DNA of 54,029 nt from Thermoplasmata archaeon (GTDB taxonomy: Archaea; Thermoplasmatota; Thermoplasmata; Methanomassiliicoccales; Methanomethylophilaceae), in contig SUSU01000008.1 in NCBI GenBank assembly GCA_015063225.1, positions 1 to 54,029 of the forward strand, read 5' to 3'. A program made the translations under genes and the position numbers. The first letter of the stretch is position 1, and every line of letters starts with the position of its first letter. This document shows, one piece after another, positions 31,228 through 39,200 of this stretch. The notes under the pieces were generated by a model that saw only the letters and a program-made list of their open reading frames with translations, was not told the DNA's origin and made no database searches.

Positions 31228-32520
31228 ATGGCAAAAGCAAAGGGAACATCGGGAGACATCCCGTACTGGAAGGAGATCACCGAGGAAGAGTGGAAAGCGA
31301 ACAGGATGTCCAAGACCGACGAGGTCAAGGACGCCGTCGAATCTATCATCGCCCAGGTTCGCGCCGACGGTGACAAGGCCCTCATCGACCTCACCGAGAA
31401 GTTCGACAAGGTGAAGCTCAAGAAGATCGCCGTGTCCCGCGAGGACATCGAGAAAGCCTACGAGAAGGTCACTCAGGAAGTCGTCGACGAGATCGAGAAC
31501 GCCGCCTTCAACATCGAGCGCTTCCACAGGATGCAGCTGCCCCCCGACATGTGGACCACCGAGGTCGAGCCCGGAATCACCCTCGGGGTCAAGAGCACCC
31601 CTCTCGACAGGGTCGGTTGCTACATCCCCGGCGGACTCGCCAGCTACCCCAGCACCGCACTCATGACCGTCATCGCCGCGAAGGCCGCCGGCGTGGAGGA
31701 GGTCATCTGCTGCACCCCCGCCCCCATCAAACCCGCCACCCTCGTGGCCCTCGACATCGCCGGATGCGACGAGATCTACCAGGTCGGCGGAGCGCAGGCC
31801 ATCGCCGCCATGGCCATCGGTACCAAGAGCATCGAGCCCGTCCAGAAGATCGTCGGACCCGGCAACCGCTTCGTCACCGAGGCCAAGATCCTCCTCCAGA
31901 AGGATGTCGGGATCGACTTCCCCGCCGGACCCTCCGAGGCCGCCGTCCTCTGCGACTCCTCCGCCGTCCCCGAGTTCGTCGCCTCCGACCTCGTCGCCCA
32001 GGGGGAGCACGGACCCTCCTCCGCCTTCGTCATGGTCACCGACGACCCCGACATGCCCAAGAAGGTATGGGACTGCATGATGGAGCAGGTGGCCGACGCC
32101 CCCCGCAGGGACATCATCGTTCAGGCGTTCGCCAACTCCGGCTACGTCGTCGAGAAGAACATGGACCTCGCCATCGAGACCATGAACGGCATCGCCCCCG
32201 AGCACCTCTGTATACAGGTGAGGGACCCCATGGCCGTCCTCTCCCGCATCAGGAACGCGGGCTCCATCTTCGTCGGACCCTACACCCCCATCGCCGCCGG
32301 CGATTACGCCTCGGGGACCAACCACGTCCTCCCCACATCGGGATACGCCGCGGTCTGCTCCGGACTCACCGTGCAGATGTTCCGCAAGACCTCCACCGTG
32401 CAGATGCTCACCAAGGAGGGCCTGAGGACCCTCGCCCCCACCATCTGCACCCTCGCCCACACCGAGGGCCTGGAGGCCCACGCCCGCAGCGTGGACATCA
32501 GAAGGAGCAACGAGGAATGA
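31228..32520 (+). CDS. hisD: Histidinol dehydrogenase
   Basis: Catalyses the last two steps of histidine synthesis, from histidinol to histidine with NAD. The 430-residue protein shows family motifs RVGCYIPGG, IAGCDEIYQVGGAQAIAAMA, KIVGPGNRFVTEAK, DFPAGPSEA, the GEHG histidine and the late NAGSIFVGPYTPIAAGDYASGTNHVLPT zinc/histidinol block. ATG 31228 follows a well-placed TATA box; an in-frame TTG at 31216 would not fit it. No other his gene is present here; instead the stop overlaps ppk by 4 bases (ATGA). Confidence 0.95.
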   Translation: MAKAKGTSGDIPYWKEITEEEWKANRMSKTDEVKDAVESIIAQVRADGDKALIDLTEKFDKVKLKKIAVSREDIEKAYEKVTQEVVDEIENAAFNIERFHRMQLPPDMWTTEVEPGITLGVKSTPLDRVGCYIPGGLASYPSTALMTVIAAKAAGVEEVICCTPAPIKPATLVALDIAGCDEIYQVGGAQAIAAMAIGTKSIEPVQKIVGPGNRFVTEAKILLQKDVGIDFPAGPSEAAVLCDSSAVPEFVASDLVAQGEHGPSSAFVMVTDDPDMPKKVWDCMMEQVADAPRRDIIVQAFANSGYVVEKNMDLAIETMNGIAPEHLCIQVRDPMAVLSRIRNAGSIFVGPYTPIAAGDYASGTNHVLPTSGYAAVCSGLTVQMFRKTSTVQMLTKEGLRTLAPTICTLAHTEGLEAHARSVDIRRSNEE

Positions 32521-34619
32521 CCAGACAGGAACCGGCCGAACCCGACTTCTACGACAGGTCGCTGTTCATCAACCGCGAGATATCCTGGCTCTCCTTCAAC
32601 CAGAGGTGCCTCGACGAGGCCATGGACCCCTCGATCCCCGTGCTGGAGCGCGTGAAGTTCCTCGCCATCTGCTACGGCAACATGGACGAGTTCTTCATGA
32701 TCCGCATGCCCGGCCTCCTCGGTGCTGAGATCGACCGCCTCGTGAACATCGGTCCGGACGCCTACGACAACGAGAACGAGCTCATCAGGGACATCAACTA
32801 CAGGGTCAACGCCCTCACCGACGGATACGAGGACGCGTGGGCGGACATCGAGAGAGCACTAGCCGGGAAGAACATCCACATCCTCTCCTCCGACTCCATC
32901 AACCCCCGCCAGAAGATGTGGCTGGACGACTTCTACACCGAGAGGCTCCACCCTCTCCTGACCCCTCTGGCACTCGACATCTCACACCCGTTCCCGTTCA
33001 TCTCCAACAACTCCCTCAACCTCGCCGTCCGCATGAGGAACGAGGACGACACCATACTCTACGCGCGCGTGAAGGTCCCGGTCGGCATCCTCCCCCGCTT
33101 CCTCCGCATACCCTCCGAGGGGAAGGCCAACGACTTCGTCCTGCTGGAGAACATCATCAAGGACCACGTCAGCGCCCTGTTCCCCGGTCTGAAGATCCTC
33201 GGGGTCTACAAGTTCCGCATCACCCGCAACGCCGACGTGAAGGTCACCATCGACGAGGCCGCCGACCTCATGACCGCGGTGGAGTCCGCCATGGACTCCC
33301 GCGACCAGGGATTCCCCGTGAGAATGGTGGTGGAGGACACCATGCCGGACGATCTGGTGAAGGTCTTCTCCAAGAACCTCAAGCTCAAGGACAACCAGGT
33401 CACCCGCGCCAGCGGGAAGGGCATGATGCTCACCGACCTCTGGGAGCTCTACGGACTCAACGAGCCCGGGCTGAAGTACAAGCCCTTCGTGCCCCGCCTC
33501 CCCGCCGAGATCACCGAGAGCCCGAACATGTTCTACGCCATTAAGAAGAAGGACTGGATATTCTACCACCCCTACGAACCCTTCGACGTGGTCGTCAGGT
33601 TCCTGAGGGAGGCGGCGGAGGACCCCGACGTCAAGAGTATCAAGATCTGCCTGTACAGGCTCGGGAAGAAGAGCGAGATCATCAGGCAGCTGATGAGGGC
33701 CAAGGAGAGAGGAAAGAACGTCTCCGTTCTCATGGAGCTCCGCGCCAAGTTCGACGAGGTCAACAACATCTCCCTCGCGAGGGAACTGGAGAACATCGGC
33801 GTGCACGTGGTCTACGGACCCGTTAACCTCAAGGTTCACTCCAAGCTGCTCCAGGTGGTCCGCCTCGAGAAGGACCGCCTCGTCAGGTACACCCACATGT
33901 CCTCCGGCAACTACAACGCCAACACCGCCCGTTCCTACGCGGACATATCCTATTTCACCGCGAACCAGGAGATCGGAGAGGACGTCGGTGAGCTGTTCAA
34001 CGCCCTCACCGGGTACTTCGGCCCCCGCGACTACAAGCACCTCCTCGTCGCCCCGCTCACCCTCAAGAGCACCCTGATTGAGCTCATCCGCCGCGAGGCG
34101 GAGAACAGTGCAAGGGGCGAGAAGGCGTACATCGCCATGAAGGCGAACGGGCTCATCGACAGCGACATCATCGCCGAGCTCTACAAAGCGTCCCGCGCCG
34201 GCGTGAAGATAGACCTCTGCATCCGCGGACTCTGCTGCCTGCGCCCGGGAGTGAAGGGCATCTCGGAGAACATCACCGTCACATCAATCGTGGACCGCCT
34301 GCTGGAGCACGCCCGCATCTACTACTTCGAGAACGCCGGCGACCCGAAGATGTACATGGGTTCGTCGGACATGATGCCCCGCAACCTCATCGCCCGCGTC
34401 GAGACCCTCTTCCCCGTCCTCGACCCCGAGATGCTGGTCAACATCAGGGAATGCATACTCATGCCCTGCCTGAAAGACAACGTCAAGTCCCGTGTCCTCC
34501 AGTCCGACGGGACGTATCTGCTCCGCCAGAGGAAAAAGAACGAGAAGAAGATCCACTCGCAGGAATGGTACATCGCCAACCAGGGAGTCTGGCATGGACA
34601 GGACAGTAGGGTTCATTGA
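32517..34619 (+). CDS. ppk: Polyphosphate kinase (PPK1)
   Basis: The 700-residue protein makes inorganic polyphosphate from ATP, reversibly. Family markers: N-terminal FINREISWLSFNQRCLDEA, the middle domain entry HPYEPFDVVVRFLREAAEDP, KICLYRLGKKSEI, then the phospholipase-D-like histidine site VHSKLLQVV, YTHMSSGNYN, and CIRGLCCLRPGV with a late second site. It is translationally coupled to hisD upstream and to ppx downstream, so synthesis and breakdown of polyphosphate are made together. Confidence 0.96.
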   Translation: MTRQEPAEPDFYDRSLFINREISWLSFNQRCLDEAMDPSIPVLERVKFLAICYGNMDEFFMIRMPGLLGAEIDRLVNIGPDAYDNENELIRDINYRVNALTDGYEDAWADIERALAGKNIHILSSDSINPRQKMWLDDFYTERLHPLLTPLALDISHPFPFISNNSLNLAVRMRNEDDTILYARVKVPVGILPRFLRIPSEGKANDFVLLENIIKDHVSALFPGLKILGVYKFRITRNADVKVTIDEAADLMTAVESAMDSRDQGFPVRMVVEDTMPDDLVKVFSKNLKLKDNQVTRASGKGMMLTDLWELYGLNEPGLKYKPFVPRLPAEITESPNMFYAIKKKDWIFYHPYEPFDVVVRFLREAAEDPDVKSIKICLYRLGKKSEIIRQLMRAKERGKNVSVLMELRAKFDEVNNISLARELENIGVHVVYGPVNLKVHSKLLQVVRLEKDRLVRYTHMSSGNYNANTARSYADISYFTANQEIGEDVGELFNALTGYFGPRDYKHLLVAPLTLKSTLIELIRREAENSARGEKAYIAMKANGLIDSDIIAELYKASRAGVKIDLCIRGLCCLRPGVKGISENITVTSIVDRLLEHARIYYFENAGDPKMYMGSSDMMPRNLIARVETLFPVLDPEMLVNIRECILMPCLKDNVKSRVLQSDGTYLLRQRKKNEKKIHSQEWYIANQGVWHGQDSRVH

Positions 34620-36114
34620 CGTCGGCACCAATTCGGTGCACATGCTCGTCGTACGCTTCTACGAGGGTACGATGGGCACCCCGGTATACCAGGACAAGGA
34701 GGCCGTGAGGCTGGGCTACAGCCTCTTCATCGACGGCGCAGTCGATGAGGCCACCATCGACAAGACCGATAAGGTCCTCGGATCGTTCGCGGCCATCGCC
34801 CGGAGCTACGGCGCGGAGGAGATCCTCGCCTGCGCCACCTGCGCCGTGCGCGAATCCCCCAACGCGGACCGTTTCCTGGAAATCGCCAGGAAGCACGGCA
34901 TAAAGATGGAGATCATCGACGGCACCGAGGAGGCCCGCATCACCCGCCTCGGCGTCCTCGGGCCCGTATCCCCCCGCCGCACCCTCCTCATGGACATCGG
35001 CGGAGGGAGCACCGAGATAACCATAGCGGACGGCGAGAAGGACCTGATGAGCGCCAGCCTCAAGGTCGGTGCCCTGAGGCTCACGTTCGGGCACGGTTTC
35101 AGCAACAACCACAGGATCGAACCCGAGAAGTACGATTTCCTGAGGAGGTGCGTGGACACCGAGGCCGCGGGGATCACCGGGAAGATCAAGGAAATCGGTT
35201 TCGAGACCGCCGTGGGCTCTTCCGGGACGCTCATGACCCTCGCCGCGGCCTGCGCCGCCCGGAGGGGCGACGGCGACGACTCCTACTTCACGTACACGGA
35301 GCTCGAATCGCTGATGAGGTCCCTCTGCAGGCTCGGCACCAAGCAGAGGGCGAAGATGGCCAAGATAGGCCCGTCGAGGGCGGACATCATCATCGGCGGG
35401 GGCGCGGCGGCGGAGGAGCTGATGTTCCTGTTCGGAATCAACCGCATGGAGATCAGCGGCAACGGACTCCGCGAGGGCATGCGCATGGACTACCTGATCA
35501 AGAACGGATGGGAGACCTCGGACATCAGGTCGTCCTCCGTCTATTCCCTCGCGGGACGCTTCTCCACCGACCGCGAACACGGCGAGAACGTGAAGCGTCT
35601 GGCACTGGAGCTGTACGGCCTCTTCACCAAGGCCGGTCTGGTGGAGGAGAGGGACGTCGTCAGGGACCTCATAGCCCACGCGGCGGTGCTCGCGGAGGTG
35701 GGCGCCGTGGCGGGCCGCAGGAACAAGGGCGACCTCACCTCTCTGATAATCAGGAGGTCCGCGCTCACAGGGTTCGAACCCGACGAGCTCGACACCCTCG
35801 CCCTGCTCGCCACTCTTTGCAGAGGCCCGATCCCCCCGCTCGGCTCCAAGACATACTCGTCGTACACCCCGCAGATGGGGACCACCATCGCCAAATGCGC
35901 GATGATCCTGAAACTCGCGGACATAGCCGACAGGGGGAGGGACGGCGCGGTGGAATCGCTCACGGTCTCCAACCACCCCGACTGTCTGACAATCGGGCTC
36001 GTCGCGAAATCCGACGTGTCCCTGGCGCTCTGGAAGATGGAGTCCGTGAGCGACGAGTTCAGGAGGATCTTCGGTAGGAACCTGCACGTCGCCGTCCGCG
36101 AAAGCTACCAATAA
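34594..36114 (+). CDS. ppx: Exopolyphosphatase / Ppx-GppA phosphatase with HD-like C-terminus
   Basis: The 506-residue protein carries the ASKHA nucleotide-binding motifs of Ppx/GppA: FIDVGTNSVHMLV at the start, ACATCAVRESPN, MDIGGGSTEITIADG, GALRLT, and SSGTLMTLAA. The C-terminal 190 residues are helical and HD-like, with RDLIAHAAVLAEVG in place of the usual paired histidine site. It hydrolyses polyphosphate from its ends, or possibly pppGpp-like substrates. Its start lies 26 bases inside ppk in another frame, which supports tight coupling. Confidence 0.93.
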   Translation: MDRTVGFIDVGTNSVHMLVVRFYEGTMGTPVYQDKEAVRLGYSLFIDGAVDEATIDKTDKVLGSFAAIARSYGAEEILACATCAVRESPNADRFLEIARKHGIKMEIIDGTEEARITRLGVLGPVSPRRTLLMDIGGGSTEITIADGEKDLMSASLKVGALRLTFGHGFSNNHRIEPEKYDFLRRCVDTEAAGITGKIKEIGFETAVGSSGTLMTLAAACAARRGDGDDSYFTYTELESLMRSLCRLGTKQRAKMAKIGPSRADIIIGGGAAAEELMFLFGINRMEISGNGLREGMRMDYLIKNGWETSDIRSSSVYSLAGRFSTDREHGENVKRLALELYGLFTKAGLVEERDVVRDLIAHAAVLAEVGAVAGRRNKGDLTSLIIRRSALTGFEPDELDTLALLATLCRGPIPPLGSKTYSSYTPQMGTTIAKCAMILKLADIADRGRDGAVESLTVSNHPDCLTIGLVAKSDVSLALWKMESVSDEFRRIFGRNLHVAVRESYQ

Positions 36115-36141
36115 ACGAGTAGTGTGTATCTTATCCTGTAT

Positions 36142-36300
36142 CATATTTAAAGAGCCGGTCGGCCTTTCTGGATAATTTTGTATTTTTCCGACAAAAAGGA
36201 AGCAAAAAATGGAATATTCAAATACTGAAAGCGCAATCACAGATTTAGTACGCGGGGGCCGATTCCCTTGCAGCGGGCGAAAACCCGTATGGTCCCCGTT
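36142..36300 (+). promoter_or_regulatory. Intergenic structured element upstream of nreA
   Basis: CATATTTAAAG (36144-36154) is a TATA-like box. Further on, CGGGGGCC (36253-36260) can pair with GGTCCCCG (36291-36298; one G-U pair), enclosing an inner hairpin CGGG (36274-36277) and CCCG (36284-36287). A T-rich tract (TTACTCCCCTTTTAAC) follows. It may be the ppx terminator, a leader element of nreA, or a small RNA. It is too short for a tRNA. Confidence 0.4.
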
Positions 36301-36354
36301 TACTCCCCTTTTAACATCGCATCCTTTTTTAGCATCGTTCCCATCGTACCCGTC

Positions 36355-37731
36355 ATGAAGGGGGGGTTCTTCGATGATATGGTCGCGGGCGGCGATGTCG
36401 TCAAGAGCGGACTCTGCGCGATATGCAAGGGGGGACACCTCCTCTGCGGTAAGGAACGCTGCCCCCTGATGATCAAGTTCTACTCCCGCCAGAAGACCAT
36501 GCCGATGATCGACATGAAGGACCTCGCGGGCTCGTCCCCTCCCGCGGTCTTCGTCGGCAGGTACGGATATCCCAAGGTGGACATCGGTCCCCTCGTCCCC
36601 GGGGAGTTCGGGGACACCTCGGTCATGGACCGTCCCGAGATGTGGGGCGGCAAATCCATCGACGAGATCGTCGATTTCCGTTTCAGGCTGGTGAGGGGGA
36701 AGTACCGCATCGATGCAACCGATTTCGCCAAATCCGGTCGCATAGTCGAGGATGTGCAGTCCCTCGCGCTCACCGAGAGGCCCGTCGATGTGGAAACGTC
36801 GTTCTTCGACAGACCCCGCGGACGCCTCGTTCTCGATGACGAGGTCCAGCCATTCGGCCCCTCGGCCCGCATGGAGACCATGACCAAATCCAACGGGAAG
36901 TGGGAACAGAACCTGGAGAAAGGATATTACGACACGGACATGAAGGCGGTCGACGCCGTCCTCCAGGCGTACAACTCCGGCTCCTACATATCCGACATCC
37001 AGAAGGCGTTCTCCGTGGGGGCGTTCGGACAGGACAAGAACCGCCGTTTCGTCCCGACCAGATGGAGCATCACCGCAGTGGACGATATGATAGGCAAGGA
37101 CTACCTCTCCCGCACGAGATGGTACCCGCCCATCGAGGACTACAGGCTCTACTACTACGAGGAACTGGACAACCGCTGGGCCATCATCCTCCTGCCCGCG
37201 ACCTGGAGGTTCGAGCTCATCGAGGCATGGTATCCCGGGACCTCGTGGAACCCCGCCGGCGACAGGATCGAGATCATATCCTCATACGAGTTCTTCCGCC
37301 CCCGCACGGAATATGCCGAGATCGGGGGATGCTACTACGCCTCCAGGATGGCCGTGAACGAGCTCCTGGAGAGGCAGCACATGACCGCCGGTGCGGTGAT
37401 CTGCAGGGAGGCCCACGCGGGATACGTCATGCCCGTCGGCGTATGGAACGTCAGGGAGAACGTCCGTAGGACACTGAAGACGGAACCGCTCCACTTCGAC
37501 ACCCTCGACCAGGTGTTCTCCTTCATGGAGACTAAGATGGACATAAAGAGGGACAGGTGGATCAAGGCCTCCGGCGTGCTGACCGACTGGTGTACGCAGA
37601 AGAGGATAGAGGATTACTACGGCCGCTCCGCCTCGACCCTGAACGAGGAGCACTCCGAGAGGGAGATAGACCCTTCCTCCGGGGAGGGAGCGGACATACT
37701 CGATGCGAACAACGTCCCGAGGGATGGATGA
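36355..37731 (+). CDS. nreA: NreA-family archaeal DNA repair protein
   Basis: The 458-residue protein has the Nre N-terminal zinc motif with C21, C24, C31 and C36 (CAICKGGHLLCGKERCP), then VFVGRYGYPKVDIGPLVP, the family core RGKYRIDATDF, and a long C-terminal domain (FVPTRWSITAVDD, YYYEELDNRWAIILLP). Nre proteins are linked to repair of DNA damage in archaea and bind PCNA through a PIP box. Here QKRIEDYY (415-422) matches Q-x-x-I-x-x-Y-Y but is followed by 36 more residues instead of ending the chain. ATG 36355 fits the family; the open frame upstream is not conserved-looking. The stop overlaps the radical SAM start. Confidence 0.9.
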   Translation: MKGGFFDDMVAGGDVVKSGLCAICKGGHLLCGKERCPLMIKFYSRQKTMPMIDMKDLAGSSPPAVFVGRYGYPKVDIGPLVPGEFGDTSVMDRPEMWGGKSIDEIVDFRFRLVRGKYRIDATDFAKSGRIVEDVQSLALTERPVDVETSFFDRPRGRLVLDDEVQPFGPSARMETMTKSNGKWEQNLEKGYYDTDMKAVDAVLQAYNSGSYISDIQKAFSVGAFGQDKNRRFVPTRWSITAVDDMIGKDYLSRTRWYPPIEDYRLYYYEELDNRWAIILLPATWRFELIEAWYPGTSWNPAGDRIEIISSYEFFRPRTEYAEIGGCYYASRMAVNELLERQHMTAGAVICREAHAGYVMPVGVWNVRENVRRTLKTEPLHFDTLDQVFSFMETKMDIKRDRWIKASGVLTDWCTQKRIEDYYGRSASTLNEEHSEREIDPSSGEGADILDANNVPRDG

Positions 37732-38510
37732 TGCAGACGAACTTCGGATTCGACGAAGAGGAGGGCGCGTGGGACGGCGTATTCGAGCTCACCACCTGCA
37801 GGAGGGCGCTCTCCCCGTCGTCCCTCCCCGGCATCGACTACGCCCTGAACCCCTACGGCGGGTGCGAGCACGGGTGCGTCTACTGCTACGCCCCGGAGGT
37901 CACCCACCAGCCGTGGGACGGGTGGAGGGTGGTGAGGGTGCGCACCGACATCGCCGACCGCCTGGTGAAGGAGCTCCCCGGTCTTTCGGGGGTGGTGGGG
38001 ATAGGGACGGTCACCGACCCCTATCAGGGGGCCGAGGCGCGGTTCTGCCTCACCAGGAGATGCCTCAACGTCCTGAAGGCCAAGGGATTCCCGGTGCACA
38101 TCCACACGAAATCCCCGCTGATCCTCCGCGACCTCCCCATCCTGAAGGGCATGGACGCGGTCGTGGGGGTCACCGTCACCGGAACCGACGTGAGGTCGTC
38201 GCTCATCATGGAACCGGGGGCGCCCGTACCCGCGGAGAGGTTCCGCACCCTGAAGGCCCTCGTGAACGAAGGGGTGGACTGCTATGCCCTGGTTGAACCG
38301 GTCATGAGCACCGTGCAGGGGATGGAGAAGGAGTTCGCCGATGCGATCGCAGACACGGGGGTGAAGAGGGCTCTCGTCGGAGGGCTCAACGGACGCCCGG
38401 AGCTGAACAAGCGTCTGACGAGGATGCACATAGACGCGTCCTCCCGCTCGGAGATCCTCATGAAGACCTACCTCCGGGCCCGGGGGATTAAGGTCGAGGA
38501 CGCGCTGTGA
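37728..38510 (+). CDS. Radical SAM protein, spore-photoproduct-lyase-like (SplB) family
   Basis: The 260-residue protein has the radical SAM cluster cysteines C46, C50 and C53 (CEHGCVYC), preceded by the ALNPYGGCEHGC signature shared by SPL-like and Rv2578c-like proteins. Later strands GIGTVTDPYQGAEA, VHIHTKSPLILRD and ALVEPVMST complete the barrel. The stop of nreA overlaps the first ATG (ATGA), with a second ATG 3 bases later. Coupling to a repair protein suggests a DNA-lesion or nucleic-acid role, but many members are uncharacterised and the reaction is unknown. Confidence 0.85.
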   Translation: MMQTNFGFDEEEGAWDGVFELTTCRRALSPSSLPGIDYALNPYGGCEHGCVYCYAPEVTHQPWDGWRVVRVRTDIADRLVKELPGLSGVVGIGTVTDPYQGAEARFCLTRRCLNVLKAKGFPVHIHTKSPLILRDLPILKGMDAVVGVTVTGTDVRSSLIMEPGAPVPAERFRTLKALVNEGVDCYALVEPVMSTVQGMEKEFADAIADTGVKRALVGGLNGRPELNKRLTRMHIDASSRSEILMKTYLRARGIKVEDAL

Positions 38511-38547
38511 TGCGCGTGGCCAAATACCTGCGGCGCGATTCATCACT

Positions 38548-39087
38548 ATGAGCGATGACGGAGCACCGGATGCCCGCGCGGAACTTGACAGGCTGCTCGA
38601 CGATTTCTCCAGGGGCATACTCCCGTCGATAGGTTTCGTGAGGTCCGTGAAACAGCTCCGGGACGCCCATCCCGGACTGATAGCGCCGAGGCCCTCGCTG
38701 GGCGTGGCCGTGGTCGCGGGTTTCGGACACCACACCTCGGGACGCGACCTCATGTCCCTGCTCCTGGAGATCGAGGGGTTCACCGTCAGGAACACGCAGG
38801 TCGGGGAGATGGACTCCGACGTCATCGGCATGTGCATGCAGCCCGACGTCACCGTCCTCTGCCTTTCCGCACAGGCTACGGAGGGCGTCAACGGGATCGC
38901 GGACATAATCCGGGAACTCGATGAGACGGAGGCGAGGGGGAGGATAGTCTTCAACGCCGGGGGCAGTCCCCTCAGCGAGACGACGGCGAGGAGCCTCGGG
39001 TGCGACGTATACGCCCAATCAGCCGTGGAATCCGCCCGCGCCATCAAGGCCGAGGTCGAATCCAGACATTCCGCCGCGAATCCGTAA
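38548..39087 (+). CDS. Stand-alone B12-binding-fold protein
   Basis: The 179 residues have a short helical N-terminus (about 55 residues) and then a flavodoxin-like cobalamin-binding fold: VAVVAGFGHHTSGRDLMSLLLEIEGF, VTVLCLSAQATEGV and VFNAGGSPLS. The classical DxHxxG lower-ligand motif appears as GHHTSG (60-65): the histidine (62) is present but the leading Asp is Gly. It may bind a corrinoid or a B12-like ligand as a carrier or sensor; the usual helical cap domain of methyltransferase corrinoid proteins is too short here. It follows the radical SAM gene by 37 bases. Confidence 0.72.
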   Translation: MSDDGAPDARAELDRLLDDFSRGILPSIGFVRSVKQLRDAHPGLIAPRPSLGVAVVAGFGHHTSGRDLMSLLLEIEGFTVRNTQVGEMDSDVIGMCMQPDVTVLCLSAQATEGVNGIADIIRELDETEARGRIVFNAGGSPLSETTARSLGCDVYAQSAVESARAIKAEVESRHSAANP

Positions 39088-39155
39088 ACTGGAATTGCAC
39101 TTCGTACCTCTCGGAGGACCGTCCATCGGACTGGCCTATTGTATTCTATAGTCAA

Positions 39156-39195
39156 TTATATATAGAAGGTCAAAAATATACTCGCCAATAGGTGA
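39156..39195 (+). promoter_or_regulatory. Promoter and ribosome-binding site of the thermosome gene
   Basis: TATA box TTATATATA (39156-39164); predicted transcription start about 39186; ribosome-binding site AGGTGA (39190-39195) 5 bases before the ATG at 39201. This is a strong promoter, as expected of a chaperonin gene. Confidence 0.65.
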
Positions 39196-39200
39196 ATACC

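Noticed and set aside
36253..36298. Cloverleaf-like fold that might be a tRNA
   Set aside because: Only about 46 bases long, with no T-loop GGTTCRA-type sequence or anticodon arm of proper size.
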